54,379 nucleotides of DNA, taken from BPGX01 sp037447455. GTDB taxonomy: Bacteria > Bacteroidota > Bacteroidia > B-17B0 > Aurantibacillaceae. The stretch covers positions 1 to 54,379 of the forward strand of contig JBBIGQ010000018.1 of NCBI GenBank assembly GCA_037447455.1, written 5' to 3'. The notes beneath the pieces were generated by a model, which worked only from the letters and a program-made list of their open reading frames with translations, was not told the origin of the DNA and made no database searches. The position numbers were made by a program, and so were the translations under genes. Positions 27,205 through 36,114 of the stretch are shown piece after piece. The number at the start of each line of letters is the position of its first letter. The stretch's first letter is position 1.

Positions 27205-28275
27205 ATGGAAACCAAAACATCAAAACCCGAGATTACAGAATTGTTAGGCGATAAAGCCTCCTATTATCTGGAACACGTTTGTAAAGGAATACCTAAAGAA
27301 CAATTGTTCTTGCCGGGTAAAAAATTTGTGGACGAATCATTTGCATTGTCCAACAGAAACCCGCAAGTTTTAAGAAGTTTACAACAGATTTACGATAATG
27401 GCCGTCTGGCGGGAACAGGGTACATGAGCATTTTACCAGTGGATCAAGGTATAGAACACAGTGCAGGGGCATCTTTTGCTCCCAACCCCATTTACTTTGA
27501 CCCGGAAAACATTGTGAAACTTGCCATAGAAGGAGGGTGCAATGCCGTGGCTTCTACTTTTGGTGTATTGGCTTCAGTGTCCAGAAAATATGCCCATAAA
27601 ATTCCTTTTATAGTAAAAATTAATCACAACGAGTTTTTAACGTATCCCAATAAATATGATCAGATATTATTTGGCACAGTAAAAGAAGCATGGAACCTTG
27701 GTGCATTCGCTGTAGGGGCTACCATTTACTTTGGCTCCCCAGAATCTTCACGTCAGATTGTTGAAATTGCAGAAGCGTTTGAGTACGCTCACGAATTAGG
27801 GATGGCCACCGTTTTATGGTGCTATTTAAGAAATCCCGGATTTAAAAAAGACAACATGGACTACCATACATCGGCTGACCTTACCGGTCAAGCTAATCAC
27901 ATCGGCGTAACCATTCAGGCAGATATCATCAAACAAAAATTACCCACCAATAATGGAGGTTATACAGCTCTTAATTTTGGCAAAACACATCCCAAAGTAT
28001 ATTCAGAATTAACCAGCGACCATCCGATAGATATCTGTCGTTATCAGGTGGCTAATTGTTATATGGGAAGAATCGGTCTGATTAACAGTGGTGGTGAAAG
28101 TAAAGGTGCCACCGATTTGCAAGAAGCTGTTATCACCGCGGTCATTAACAAAAGAGCCGGTGGACAAGGACTCATTTCAGGAAGAAAGGCCTTTCAAAAA
28201 CCTATGAAAGAAGGCATCCAAATATTGAATGCTATTCAAGATGTGTATTTGAATAAAAAAATCACGATTGCATAA
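27205..28275 (+). CDS. fbaB: Class I fructose-bisphosphate aldolase (DhnA type)
   Basis: The 356-residue protein belongs to the FbaB/DhnA Schiff-base aldolases, which cleave fructose 1,6-bisphosphate into triose phosphates without a metal. Segments: GYMSILPVDQGIEHSAGASF near residue 78, IPFIVKINHNEFL, FAVGATIYFGSPES, VLWCYLRNPGF and the phosphate-binding GLINSGGESKGATDL. It is more like the archaeal/DhnA type than the classical animal type. It ends 38 bases before accD and may be cotranscribed with it. Confidence 0.92.
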   Translation: METKTSKPEITELLGDKASYYLEHVCKGIPKEQLFLPGKKFVDESFALSNRNPQVLRSLQQIYDNGRLAGTGYMSILPVDQGIEHSAGASFAPNPIYFDPENIVKLAIEGGCNAVASTFGVLASVSRKYAHKIPFIVKINHNEFLTYPNKYDQILFGTVKEAWNLGAFAVGATIYFGSPESSRQIVEIAEAFEYAHELGMATVLWCYLRNPGFKKDNMDYHTSADLTGQANHIGVTIQADIIKQKLPTNNGGYTALNFGKTHPKVYSELTSDHPIDICRYQVANCYMGRIGLINSGGESKGATDLQEAVITAVINKRAGGQGLISGRKAFQKPMKEGIQILNAIQDVYLNKKITIA

Positions 28276-28313
28276 ACGAAACCGCAATGGAATTAGAAGC
28301 ACAAACTCAATCT

Positions 28314-29159
28314 ATGAGCTGGTTTAAACGAATTAAAGAGGGTATTACCACCTCTACACGCGAGAAGAAAGAAACACCAGAAGGGCTTTGGTATAAATGT
28401 CCATCCTGTAAAAAAATTACACCTACTCAGGATCATGCTAAAAACGCTTACATTTGTGAAAATTGTGGATACCACGAAAAAATAGGAAGCGAAGAATACT
28501 TTCAATTGCTTTTTAACAATGGGCAATTCATTGAACTTTTTGATAATATCGTAAGCGACGATCCTCTAAAATTTGAAGATACCAAAAAATACACCGATAG
28601 ATTAAAAGAAGCATACGAAAAAACTCATCTGAACGATGCTATTAGGGTAGCGTTTGGCAAAGTCAACGAGAACGATATTGTCATTGCAGCCATGGATTTT
28701 TCATTCATCGGAGGTTCTATGGGTTCGGTGGTAGGTGAAAAGATAGCCAGAGCCGTTGATTTTTGTATTAAAACAAAATCTCCTTTAATGATAATTTCAA
28801 AATCAGGCGGTGCAAGAATGATGGAAGCCCCCTTTTCGTTAATGCAGATGGCAAAAACATCCGCTAAATTATATCAGTTAGGACAACATAAAATTCCGTA
28901 TATTTCCTTATTAACCGATCCAACTACAGGCGGCGTTACTGCCAGTTTTGCCATGTTGGGGGACTTAAACATAGCAGAACCCAACGCACTTATTGGTTTT
29001 GCCGGACCAAGAGTTGTGAAAGAGACGATTGGAAAAGATTTACCCAAAGGATTTCAAACTTCCGAATTTGTTTTGGAACACGGTTTTTTAGACCTCATAG
29101 TACCCAGAACACATTTAAAAGAAAAGTTGACTCAAATTTGCACTTTTTTCAAAAACTAA
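28314..29159 (+). CDS. accD: Acetyl-CoA carboxylase carboxyltransferase beta subunit
   Basis: The protein of 281 residues has an N-terminal four-Cys zinc ribbon (C-P-S-C and C-E-N-C, about residues 29-51) followed by the crotonase-like carboxyltransferase fold with FIGGSMGSVVGEKI, SGGARMMEAPFSLMQM and DPTTGGVTASFA. It joins AccA to form malonyl-CoA for fatty acid synthesis. A longer start exists at 28287, but MSWFKRIKEGI matches the usual AccD N-terminus, so 28314 is preferred. accA is not nearby. Gene order aldolase-accD-DUF1801 suggests one transcript. Confidence 0.94.
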   Translation: MSWFKRIKEGITTSTREKKETPEGLWYKCPSCKKITPTQDHAKNAYICENCGYHEKIGSEEYFQLLFNNGQFIELFDNIVSDDPLKFEDTKKYTDRLKEAYEKTHLNDAIRVAFGKVNENDIVIAAMDFSFIGGSMGSVVGEKIARAVDFCIKTKSPLMIISKSGGARMMEAPFSLMQMAKTSAKLYQLGQHKIPYISLLTDPTTGGVTASFAMLGDLNIAEPNALIGFAGPRVVKETIGKDLPKGFQTSEFVLEHGFLDLIVPRTHLKEKLTQICTFFKN

Positions 29160-29175
29160 ACTCTTCCTTCGCTTT

Positions 29176-29634
29176 ATGGATAAAAAAAATACTCCTTCCG
29201 AATACATAGCGTCTTTGCCAGAAGAAAGAAAAAAGGTAATACAAAAGTTGCGGGAAACAATTATTACACATTTACCAAAAGGATTTACAGAAACTATCAG
29301 TTATGGAATGATTGCTTATGTAGTTTCACATTCCATTTATCCGTCAGGATATTATTGTAACCCCAAAGAGCCATTGCCTTTTATGAGTATTGCTTCTCAA
29401 AAAAATCATATAGCAATATACCACATGGGTTTATACGCAGATAGTCAACTGATGCAATGGGTTAAACAGGAATATGCTAAACTATCAAAATCAAGGCCCG
29501 ATATTGGAAAAAGCTGCATCCGTTTTAAAAAAGAAACCGATATACCATTTGAACTGATAGCCGCGCTTTGTTCAAAAGTAACAGTCAATGAATGGATAAA
29601 TCGTTATGAAACATTGTTTTTGAAAAATAAATAA
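29176..29634 (+). CDS. DUF1801 (YdhG-like) family protein
   Basis: This 152-residue cytoplasmic protein matches the DUF1801/YdhG fold: YIASLPEERKKVIQKLRETI, then PKGFTETISYGMIAYVV, PLPFMSIASQKNHIAIYHMG, GKSCIRFKKETDIPFELI. The fold resembles the frataxin/CyaY-like alpha-beta sandwich of YdhG proteins, whose biochemical role is unsettled. It starts 16 bases after accD, so it is probably cotranscribed, without a known link to fatty acid synthesis. Confidence 0.85.
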   Translation: MDKKNTPSEYIASLPEERKKVIQKLRETIITHLPKGFTETISYGMIAYVVSHSIYPSGYYCNPKEPLPFMSIASQKNHIAIYHMGLYADSQLMQWVKQEYAKLSKSRPDIGKSCIRFKKETDIPFELIAALCSKVTVNEWINRYETLFLKNK

Positions 29635-29749
29635 ATGAAACCCAACATGTTCTTAAATTCATTGGCTTCTAATCCGATTTTGTAATCTTCTTGGAGAAAA
29701 AATAATAGACATTTACTACAATATTTTAGTTGTGTTTCATATATTTAAC

Positions 29750-31471
29750 ATGAAAAAACAGTTGTTTCTACTCGGTTTATGTAGTGGAATGTTTTTCAAA
29801 ATTAACTATTCCCAAAATGTAGGAATTAATTCTACCGGTGTTGTGCCTGACAACAGTGCAGGTCTTGATGTTGATTTTACCAACAAAGGTTTACTTATTC
29901 CACGTGTGGCATTAACGAGTGCGTCAGATGCCGTTACTATCCCTTCACCGGCCACTTCTCTTTTAGTATATAATACGGGTGCAGGTGGTTTATCCCCCTC
30001 TGGCTATTATTACAATGCTGGAACACCTGGCGTACCAAACTGGGTGCGCTTGCTTATCACAGGAACTCCCTCTGATGCATGGCTCACACTTGGTAATGCA
30101 GGTACAACGCCCGGAACACATTTCATGGGTACAACAGATAATGTGGATTTGGTCTTCAAAACCAATAACATTGAAAGAATGCGGATTTCTAACGATGGGC
30201 GCGTAGCCATTAATAGCCCTATCCAAACAAAATATTTATATGTGCGTTCTAATAATTCCTCATGGAATGGGATATTAGGAGAACATACATCTGGTTCTAC
30301 TGCTACTGTATTTTATGGAACAGCGGGATATGTTACAAATAGTGCGTATACAAATGCTCAGGGCTTCTTAGGTTATCACAATTCAAATAACAAAACTTTT
30401 GGGGTGTATGGAACCAATGGAGATCTAGCCGGAATGTTTAGCGGAAAAGTAGGCATTAACTCCGTTTCAACAGATATTACTAGTTATGATCTAGAAGTTA
30501 GAAATAACAGTGCTGCCAATCCAAGCAATGTTTTATTACGTGCCACCGCGCAAAAGCCCAATATCAATGATGTGATGACTAACCTTGATTTTGGAGATAA
30601 CTATAATAATACTGCTCAAGCTAAAATACAGGTTTCAAGGGATGCTGCGGCTTCTTCAACTGCCGATTTGCCAACGACAATGAGTTTTTGGACGCCCCCC
30701 GATGGAAGCAATACCCCTCTTGAAAGAATGCGAATTGCAAATAATGGCAATGTTGGTATCGGGACGACCGCACCAAATGCAGCGGCACTTTTACATGTTT
30801 CTGCTACTAATAAAGGCGTGATGCTGCCAAAAGTGCCATTAACTGATGCCACGGATAACATCACGGTGCCTGTAAGTTCTCCGGCAAGCGATGGAATGCT
30901 TGTATATAATACGTCCACCGCGGGCTCCGGCAATAACGCGATTACACCCGGGTATTATTACTGGCAATCCAACCGATGGACAAAACTTCAAACCAGTGGA
31001 TATGCAGGAGTGATATTTGGTGTGCATAATCCCACTACTCCTAATCATCTAACTACTGCGTTTCCAGGTTGGCAATATACGGGGGCTTATATCAACTTAC
31101 CTCCTGGAAAATGGATTGTGTTTGTTTATGAATTAATTACACCCTACGATCCAAATAATCCTCCTATTCCTAATTGGGACGCACCAGCTACAGATAAAGC
31201 CTTGTGGATAAGAACTTCTCTATCAAATAGCAGCTCGTCCTTTTCATATTCACCAGATATAATTGGAGGTTCGCTTATCAGCGGTTCTATAGTAGCACCA
31301 TCGGGATATGCTATGGTTGGAGGAGCAATATTTATTCACAATAGTTCTGGTACAACAAAAACCTATTATTTGTGGGGACATTTAGAAAGGTATAACACGA
31401 CTTGTGGGGCTTTTAATTTCGCTACAACTTCATTTGGAGAAAATCAATTTTTTGCAATACCTGCAGAGTAA
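29750..31471 (+). CDS. Secreted protein with tail-fibre-like repeats
   Basis: The 573-residue protein starts with a signal peptide at the ATG 29750 (an earlier ATG at 29732 adds a poor N-terminus). It then shows two copies of a unit seen in many Bacteroidota surface proteins: N-x-G-x-G-L-x-x-P/TNKGLLIPRVALTSASDAVTIP followed by SLLVYNTG, and again HVSATNKGVMLPKVPLTD with DGMLVYNTS. Between them lie IERMRISNDGRVAI and MRIANNGNVGIGTT, like phage tail-fibre peptidase regions. The C-terminal 150 residues are beta-rich (WQYTGAYINLPPGKWIVFVYE). No T9SS tail is evident. An adhesin-like role is inference. Confidence 0.75.
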   Translation: MKKQLFLLGLCSGMFFKINYSQNVGINSTGVVPDNSAGLDVDFTNKGLLIPRVALTSASDAVTIPSPATSLLVYNTGAGGLSPSGYYYNAGTPGVPNWVRLLITGTPSDAWLTLGNAGTTPGTHFMGTTDNVDLVFKTNNIERMRISNDGRVAINSPIQTKYLYVRSNNSSWNGILGEHTSGSTATVFYGTAGYVTNSAYTNAQGFLGYHNSNNKTFGVYGTNGDLAGMFSGKVGINSVSTDITSYDLEVRNNSAANPSNVLLRATAQKPNINDVMTNLDFGDNYNNTAQAKIQVSRDAAASSTADLPTTMSFWTPPDGSNTPLERMRIANNGNVGIGTTAPNAAALLHVSATNKGVMLPKVPLTDATDNITVPVSSPASDGMLVYNTSTAGSGNNAITPGYYYWQSNRWTKLQTSGYAGVIFGVHNPTTPNHLTTAFPGWQYTGAYINLPPGKWIVFVYELITPYDPNNPPIPNWDAPATDKALWIRTSLSNSSSSFSYSPDIIGGSLISGSIVAPSGYAMVGGAIFIHNSSGTTKTYYLWGHLERYNTTCGAFNFATTSFGENQFFAIPAE

Positions 31472-31473
31472 AA

Positions 31474-32217
31474 TTATGTGTTTACACATTTTATGAGCGC
31501 AGCTACATTTATCGCTGCTGTCTCTATCCTTAAACGAATATCTCCTAAATGGACATCTAAAACTGGAGTCAGTTTTTGTTTTATAATTTCTATTTCTTTT
31601 ATTGTCCAGTCGCCTTCCGGTCCTATGTAGGCATAAACATTAGAATAAAGATTTTTAATCTGTTGCAATAATGTTAAGTCAAAATTTATCTTATTATATT
31701 CATAACAATGTAAAACTAAATGCAGGTTTGAATTGGAATGAAAAGATGAAGTTGGAAGAGCTTCAATAAATTGGTTTAAACTTTTGTATTCGAAAAGAAG
31801 CGGTAAATAAGGATTTCCGCTTTGTTTAGCTGCTGTATTGCGTATTTTTGTCAGGCGTTCCAAGTTTAATCCTTTACGAATACATCTATCAGATAAAGCA
31901 AATTGCAAACTCCACACTTGCAACTCCACCGATTTTTCAATTAACCACTCTAATCGCTCATTGTTTTTGGGAGGAGATATTACTAAATGTAATTTTGTTT
32001 TGGGAGGTGGATATTCTTTTATGCTTGTGATTTTACCAAGGCATTCTTTTTTATGAACAGAAATAAGTTCAGCCAAATAAATTTTACCGGAGACATCTAG
32101 CACGCCAATTTTTTCACCTGCTTTTAGTCGTAAAACAACTGCACAATGATGTGCTTCTTCTCCTTCTAAACGTACTAAGTTTTCTGAATCTTTGATACTA
32201 CCAAAGAAATAATGCAT
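31474..32217 (-). CDS. rsmE: 16S rRNA (uracil(1498)-N3)-methyltransferase
   Basis: The 247-residue SPOUT methyltransferase modifies U1498 in the decoding centre of 16S rRNA. Segments: EAHHCAVVLRLKAGEKI in the N-terminal PUA-like domain, KNNERLEWLIEKSVELQV, and the knot with YIGPEGDWTIKEIEI and LGDIRLRIETAAINV. It converges with the tail-fibre-like gene (2-base gap). It lies about 60 bases downstream of tonB on the same strand. Confidence 0.94.
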   Translation of the reverse strand: MHYFFGSIKDSENLVRLEGEEAHHCAVVLRLKAGEKIGVLDVSGKIYLAELISVHKKECLGKITSIKEYPPPKTKLHLVISPPKNNERLEWLIEKSVELQVWSLQFALSDRCIRKGLNLERLTKIRNTAAKQSGNPYLPLLFEYKSLNQFIEALPTSSFHSNSNLHLVLHCYEYNKINFDLTLLQQIKNLYSNVYAYIGPEGDWTIKEIEIIKQKLTPVLDVHLGDIRLRIETAAINVAALIKCVNT

Positions 32218-32275
32218 TTCAACAAATTACGTTCTCCTTTAAACTCTCAATGGTTCATAGGAGAACAAATCAAAA

Positions 32276-33091
32276 TTACTTTATTACAAAATTAATAGGC
32301 AATTGAAAATATACTTTTACTTCTTTTCCGTTTTGCTTACCGGGCTTCCATGATGGCATTGACTTCACTACACGAATGGCTTCTTTATCACATTCAGGGC
32401 ATCCGGGCACGCCTTTCAAAATTTCTACATTGGAGATTTTGCCATCTTCATTTACTACAAATCTTAAAAAACATTTTCCACTGATACCTGCTTCTCTGGC
32501 AGAAGGAGGATACACGATGTTTTTTTGAATAAACTTCATCATTTCGGCTATTCCGCCTGGAAATTCCGGCATTTCCTGCACTACTGTGAAAATTTCGGGG
32601 GCCTTCTCTTCTATCACTCCTGTTCCTGTGCCTTCATCCGGCACCTGAATGTTTTCATCCCCGCTACCTTCCTGAGTTTGGGTACCTACATTTGTTTCAC
32701 TTACTTTTTCTTGTGGTGGAGGCGGTTCTTCTTCGTTAGCATCTTCTTTAATAACGGGTGGCACAAATTTAATCGTTTCCATTACAGGAGGCGGTGGTGG
32801 TGGCGGTGGTGGTGGTGGCTCGGCTTTGTCTAATTGAGGAGGTGTAAGGTCAATTTGTGTAACATCTATTTTCGTATCGGCTAATTCGTTCTCAGAAGGC
32901 TTGTAATTATCCACGAAATATTTGACGCCAAATGCTAAAAAAGCTGCGCCTAACATTGATAAAACAATAGTAGAGAGCGTTTTATTATACTCTTTACGAA
33001 GTTGATAAGCGCCGTAAAGTTTATTTCTATTTTGAAATACGATGTCATTACGAATATCAGACACTACATTATACCAATTATTCGCTTGCAT
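32276..33091 (-). CDS. tonB: Energy transducer TonB
   Basis: The 271-residue inner-membrane protein starts with the Bacteroidota-type cytoplasmic stretch VFQNRNKLYGAYQLRKEY, a membrane segment at about 39-59, a periplasmic spacer with a run of eleven Pro (about 92-102) and further PPPP, and a C-terminal TonB domain (about 175-271: FPGGIAEMMKFIQKN, then VYFQLPINF). It carries proton-motive energy from ExbB-ExbD to outer-membrane TonB-dependent transporters. It is the last gene of an exbB-exbD-exbD-tonB run on the minus strand. Confidence 0.94.
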   Translation of the reverse strand: MQANNWYNVVSDIRNDIVFQNRNKLYGAYQLRKEYNKTLSTIVLSMLGAAFLAFGVKYFVDNYKPSENELADTKIDVTQIDLTPPQLDKAEPPPPPPPPPPPVMETIKFVPPVIKEDANEEEPPPPQEKVSETNVGTQTQEGSGDENIQVPDEGTGTGVIEEKAPEIFTVVQEMPEFPGGIAEMMKFIQKNIVYPPSAREAGISGKCFLRFVVNEDGKISNVEILKGVPGCPECDKEAIRVVKSMPSWKPGKQNGKEVKVYFQLPINFVIK

Positions 33092-33100
33092 AATTTTAAT

Positions 33101-33745
33101 TTATTGTCCTAATTTTTGTTTCAAGAGTTCATATTCCTGCGGTATTAGGTCTACGGTAACATACTTTCCCACCATGGCTAAATTGAGTTCGTCCACCACA
33201 TCAATAAAATTTTTGTAGGTCGCTTGGTCGTCGGTTTTAATAAGAACGGTCAGGGCTTCTTTTTTTCCTTTGGCTTCCATTACTAAACGTTTGAAGGTTG
33301 TATCCCGGATTTCTTTGCGTTTGGCTTTTTCTTCTAATTGTTTAATTTCTTCAATGGCGGACTTATTCATATCCACTAAGATTTTATGAAGCCCATTGAT
33401 GCTAAAATCGGTTTCTTCTAATTGCGTGGCGGGTCTGCCTTTGGGGTCATTGGGTAAAATAAATTCTCCTTTGTAATAAAAGATTTTATTGTCTTTTGTC
33501 AATAATAAAGTTAAGCCATTTTTTACTTCGGGCGGTTTGATATTATCGGTTGGTTCTGGTTTAGCGGGATAATTGATTTCCATGGTTTTGGGCTTACTGA
33601 AAGTAGACGTCAGCACAAAAAAAGTAAGTAGTAGGAATGCTAAATCCACCATAGGTGTCATGTCAATGCGTGCGGAAGGTTTTTTCCCTCTTTTTTTACC
33701 TTTTCCATGCCCTCCGCCACCGCCTTCTTCTGCGATTTCAGCCAT
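33101..33745 (-). CDS. exbD: ExbD/TolR-like biopolymer transport protein (second copy)
   Basis: This 214-residue protein has the ExbD N-terminus: a Gly/Lys-rich cytoplasmic start, ARIDMTPMVDLAFLLLTFFVL (membrane segment about 31-50, with the functional Asp in it), and a periplasmic domain ending in VIKTDDQATYKNFIDVVDELN. It is longer than the usual 130-140 residues because of a charged insertion of about 60 residues in the periplasmic part. It sits between the other exbD and tonB with gaps of 3 and 9 bases. It is thought to form the ExbB-ExbD motor. Confidence 0.92.
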   Translation of the reverse strand: MAEIAEEGGGGGHGKGKKRGKKPSARIDMTPMVDLAFLLLTFFVLTSTFSKPKTMEINYPAKPEPTDNIKPPEVKNGLTLLLTKDNKIFYYKGEFILPNDPKGRPATQLEETDFSINGLHKILVDMNKSAIEEIKQLEEKAKRKEIRDTTFKRLVMEAKGKKEALTVLIKTDDQATYKNFIDVVDELNLAMVGKYVTVDLIPQEYELLKQKLGQ

Positions 33746-33748
33746 AGG

Positions 33749-34411
33749 TTATTCTTTTTTAGCACCACCTTCGTAGGAGGTGATAAGATTAAATCGATAA
33801 ATTTTAATATCTGTAAATGTGTCGATGACTTTTTTTACAGAGATGTATTTGGTTTTTTGGTCGGCCTTAATAGCGTATCTTGGTTTTTCCATTTTAAAGT
33901 CCTGATTTTTTCTTTTGGCTTTTTCTTTTGCCTCCAGATACACAGCATTGGCTTCCTGAGCGGCATACAATATCCATTCTTTTAATTGGGGAGTTAGTGA
34001 GTCATTAGGTATTCCGCTTGTCTTAAATTTTTGTCGTTCTGCATCGCTCATTTCTAAATACTGGGGTAATTGTTTAATATCCACTCCAAAAACAGATAAT
34101 TTCATAAACTCTTTTTTTTGTTTTTCAGTTAGTTGGATATTGTATTTCTGAAGCATTCTACCAAGTGCTTTTTCCTTCGCTTGAGCATTAGAGATGCCAA
34201 AGAAAGGCCGACCTAATGCATCAATACTAACAATGATGTAGTTTTCTGGTAATAGTTTATCAGAATGTGAGCCAGGCGGGTCTATTACAACTGGTTCCGC
34301 TTCTCTGAAGGAGGCCGTGAGCATAAAAAACGTAACCAACAAAAATGCCAAGTCCACCATTGGCGTCATATCCAGAGAAGGAGAAGGTTTTTTTAAACTA
34401 ACTTTTGGCAT
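33749..34411 (-). CDS. exbD: ExbD/TolR-like biopolymer transport protein (first copy)
   Basis: The 220-residue protein has SLDMTPMVDLAFLLVTFFML (membrane segment about 12-32) and the conserved Asp in it. The periplasmic part is enlarged with FGISNAQAKEKALGRML, VFGVDIKQLPQYLEMSDAE and a Lys-rich helix, ending AIKADQKTKYISVKKVID. This differs from the second copy, so the two are paralogues and not a recent duplication. It follows exbB by 9 bases. Two ExbD genes per operon are common in Bacteroidota. Confidence 0.92.
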   Translation of the reverse strand: MPKVSLKKPSPSLDMTPMVDLAFLLVTFFMLTASFREAEPVVIDPPGSHSDKLLPENYIIVSIDALGRPFFGISNAQAKEKALGRMLQKYNIQLTEKQKKEFMKLSVFGVDIKQLPQYLEMSDAERQKFKTSGIPNDSLTPQLKEWILYAAQEANAVYLEAKEKAKRKNQDFKMEKPRYAIKADQKTKYISVKKVIDTFTDIKIYRFNLITSYEGGAKKE

Positions 34412-34420
34412 AAGTTATGT

Positions 34421-35230
34421 TTAGGCGGTTACTGCGGCTTCAGTAGATTGAAATTCCTGAACAATAGTAAATCCGGCTTCATCCATAGCGTAGGTTAATT
34501 GATCCACGCGATTATTGAAAAGGTTGTAAAAAATAATAGCAAAAGTAGAAGCCATGATACCGATAGCGGTGTTAACAAGCGCTTCGGAAATACCTGTAGC
34601 CAGTGCAGATGTGTCAGGTGCGCCAGCAGTTGCTAATGCGGCAAACGCACGAATCATCCCGAATACAGTTCCGATAAGACCTACTAACACACCAATAGAA
34701 GCACAGGTAGAAATGACCACCATGTTTTTGGTAAGCATTGGTAATTCAAGGGCTATAGCTTCTTCAATGGCTTTTTGAATAGCCGCTACCTTGGCTTCTT
34801 TGTCCATTTTGTTGTCGCTTTTTACGTACAAGAGTTTTGAAACGCCTTCATGAATAACGTTGGCTAAAGAGCCACCCTGTTTGTTACATTCTTCAAGAAT
34901 TTGTTCATATTGATGGTCAGCTAAAAGTGCTTTTACTTTTTCAATAAATTTTTCAGTAGGCATTTTCCCCATGGCTTTTTGAATGGTGATAAATCTTTCT
35001 AATGCAAAGGTAAGAACGGTTAGTAATACACCTATCAAAATGGGTACTATAAATCCCCCTTTATACATAATGCCAAGAATGTTGCCGGGTTTGGGATGCC
35101 CTTCTGCATCAAAGTTGTTGGGGTTCCCAAGAATGACAAGGTACACAAAGATGCCAATACCAATACAAATGGCAATGGCCAAGGATGCAATGGCAAATGA
35201 AAAGCCGCCGGATGTTTTTTTTCTGCTCAT
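34421..35230 (-). CDS. exbB: MotA/TolQ/ExbB proton channel family protein
   Basis: The 269-residue membrane protein has three hydrophobic segments: about 14-33, 54-76 with GFIVPILIGVLL, and a long pair near 165-220 with CASIGVLVGLIGTVFGMIRAFAAL and EALVNTAIGIMASTFAI. Those two segments are the proton-channel signature of ExbB/TolQ. It forms the pentameric base for ExbD. It is the first gene in the run with exbD, exbD and tonB. A one-mismatch -7 box lies upstream on the minus strand at 35287-35294. Confidence 0.93.
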   Translation of the reverse strand: MSRKKTSGGFSFAIASLAIAICIGIGIFVYLVILGNPNNFDAEGHPKPGNILGIMYKGGFIVPILIGVLLTVLTFALERFITIQKAMGKMPTEKFIEKVKALLADHQYEQILEECNKQGGSLANVIHEGVSKLLYVKSDNKMDKEAKVAAIQKAIEEAIALELPMLTKNMVVISTCASIGVLVGLIGTVFGMIRAFAALATAGAPDTSALATGISEALVNTAIGIMASTFAIIFYNLFNNRVDQLTYAMDEAGFTIVQEFQSTEAAVTA

Positions 35231-35460
35231 AGGTTGTTGGTTTTGGGTTTAGGTTTTGTTGAGTTTAGATTTTGGGTTGGGGGCAAATATGCATAATAAT
35301 AATTATTTGTGCAAAGGTTTATTTGAAGATAATAACGTAAGAGTTGTTTTTTTATTGTGTGTTTGTTGAAAAAACGTTATGTTTCATTAAATTAAAAACT
35401 TAATCAGTAAAGAAACGATGTTTTAATGGTTTTTTGTACCTACAACTAAAGGTTTCTGAT

Positions 35461-36114
35461 TCACGGTTTATGTTTTTCTTTTAATGCTTCGATGATGGTA
35501 TCAACGTTCAAATGCTGGTCTGTTAGCCATTTAGCAATTTGTAATTTGATTTTTTCAGCATCTTGCACTTCCAAAAAATTTACAAATACGGTTGCTTCAT
35601 TTTTTAGTCGGAAGATAAGTATATCGTTTCGGTAATGTATTTCAGCAATAGATTCGGGGAAAATATACACCATCTTTTTTTTGATAATCATTATATGATT
35701 AGGTTTTACAGCAATAAAGTGCAACCGGTAAGAATAGATCCAGAACAAAGCTAATACTTCTATTATGCCTATACTTCCGGCAGCCAATGTTAAGGGGATA
35801 TTCTCAAACACGCTGTATGAAAAAACAGCCAAGACCAATAAAACAACAATCCAGATAATACTGAATGATATAAAATACCACGACATAAAACGAAAACGCG
35901 GCAGATGCTCCCATAAACGTTTTTGTTGCTGAAGATATTGAGCGCTAAGCATAGCATAAATCATCACTAATAACAGTATCATAAAAAAATTTGTAACCAC
36001 ATCAAAAGGGAACAGGTACAAAGCCACTAATATTACAGCCAGTGCTACGAAACTTAAGTTTCGTAGTAATGAGAGTTTTGATAATTTTTTTATAGATAGA
36101 ATGTCAACGTTCAT
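35461..36114 (-). CDS. Hypothetical membrane protein with PH-like C-terminal part
   Basis: The 217-residue protein has about four hydrophobic segments (two near 20-60, two near 78-130), then a cytoplasmic C-terminal part: IAVKPNHIMIIKKKMVYIFPES followed by IAEIHYRNDILIFRLKN and VQDAEKIKLQIAKWL. The strand-rich end with a final helix is like bacterial PH-type domains. The ATG overlaps the stop of the gene at 36114 by one base (TAATG), so the two are coupled. I do not recognise a named family. Role unknown. Confidence 0.7.
   Translation of the reverse strand: MNVDILSIKKLSKLSLLRNLSFVALAVILVALYLFPFDVVTNFFMILLLVMIYAMLSAQYLQQQKRLWEHLPRFRFMSWYFISFSIIWIVVLLVLAVFSYSVFENIPLTLAAGSIGIIEVLALFWIYSYRLHFIAVKPNHIMIIKKKMVYIFPESIAEIHYRNDILIFRLKNEATVFVNFLEVQDAEKIKLQIAKWLTDQHLNVDTIIEALKEKHKP

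Noticed and set aside
32231..32266. Inverted repeat GTTCTCCT ... AGGAGAAC between rsmE and tonB
   Set aside because: The stem is 8 base pairs with a 20-base loop and no clear T tract follows, so neither terminator nor operator can be supported.
32783..32820. GGT/GGC-rich microsatellite-like tract
   Set aside because: It encodes the polyproline spacer of TonB and stays in frame; a phase-variable role has no support here.
35231..35460. Possible regulatory RNA upstream of exbB
   Set aside because: The region holds a near-consensus promoter (CATATTTG with TTG 20 bases upstream) but no clear structured element.
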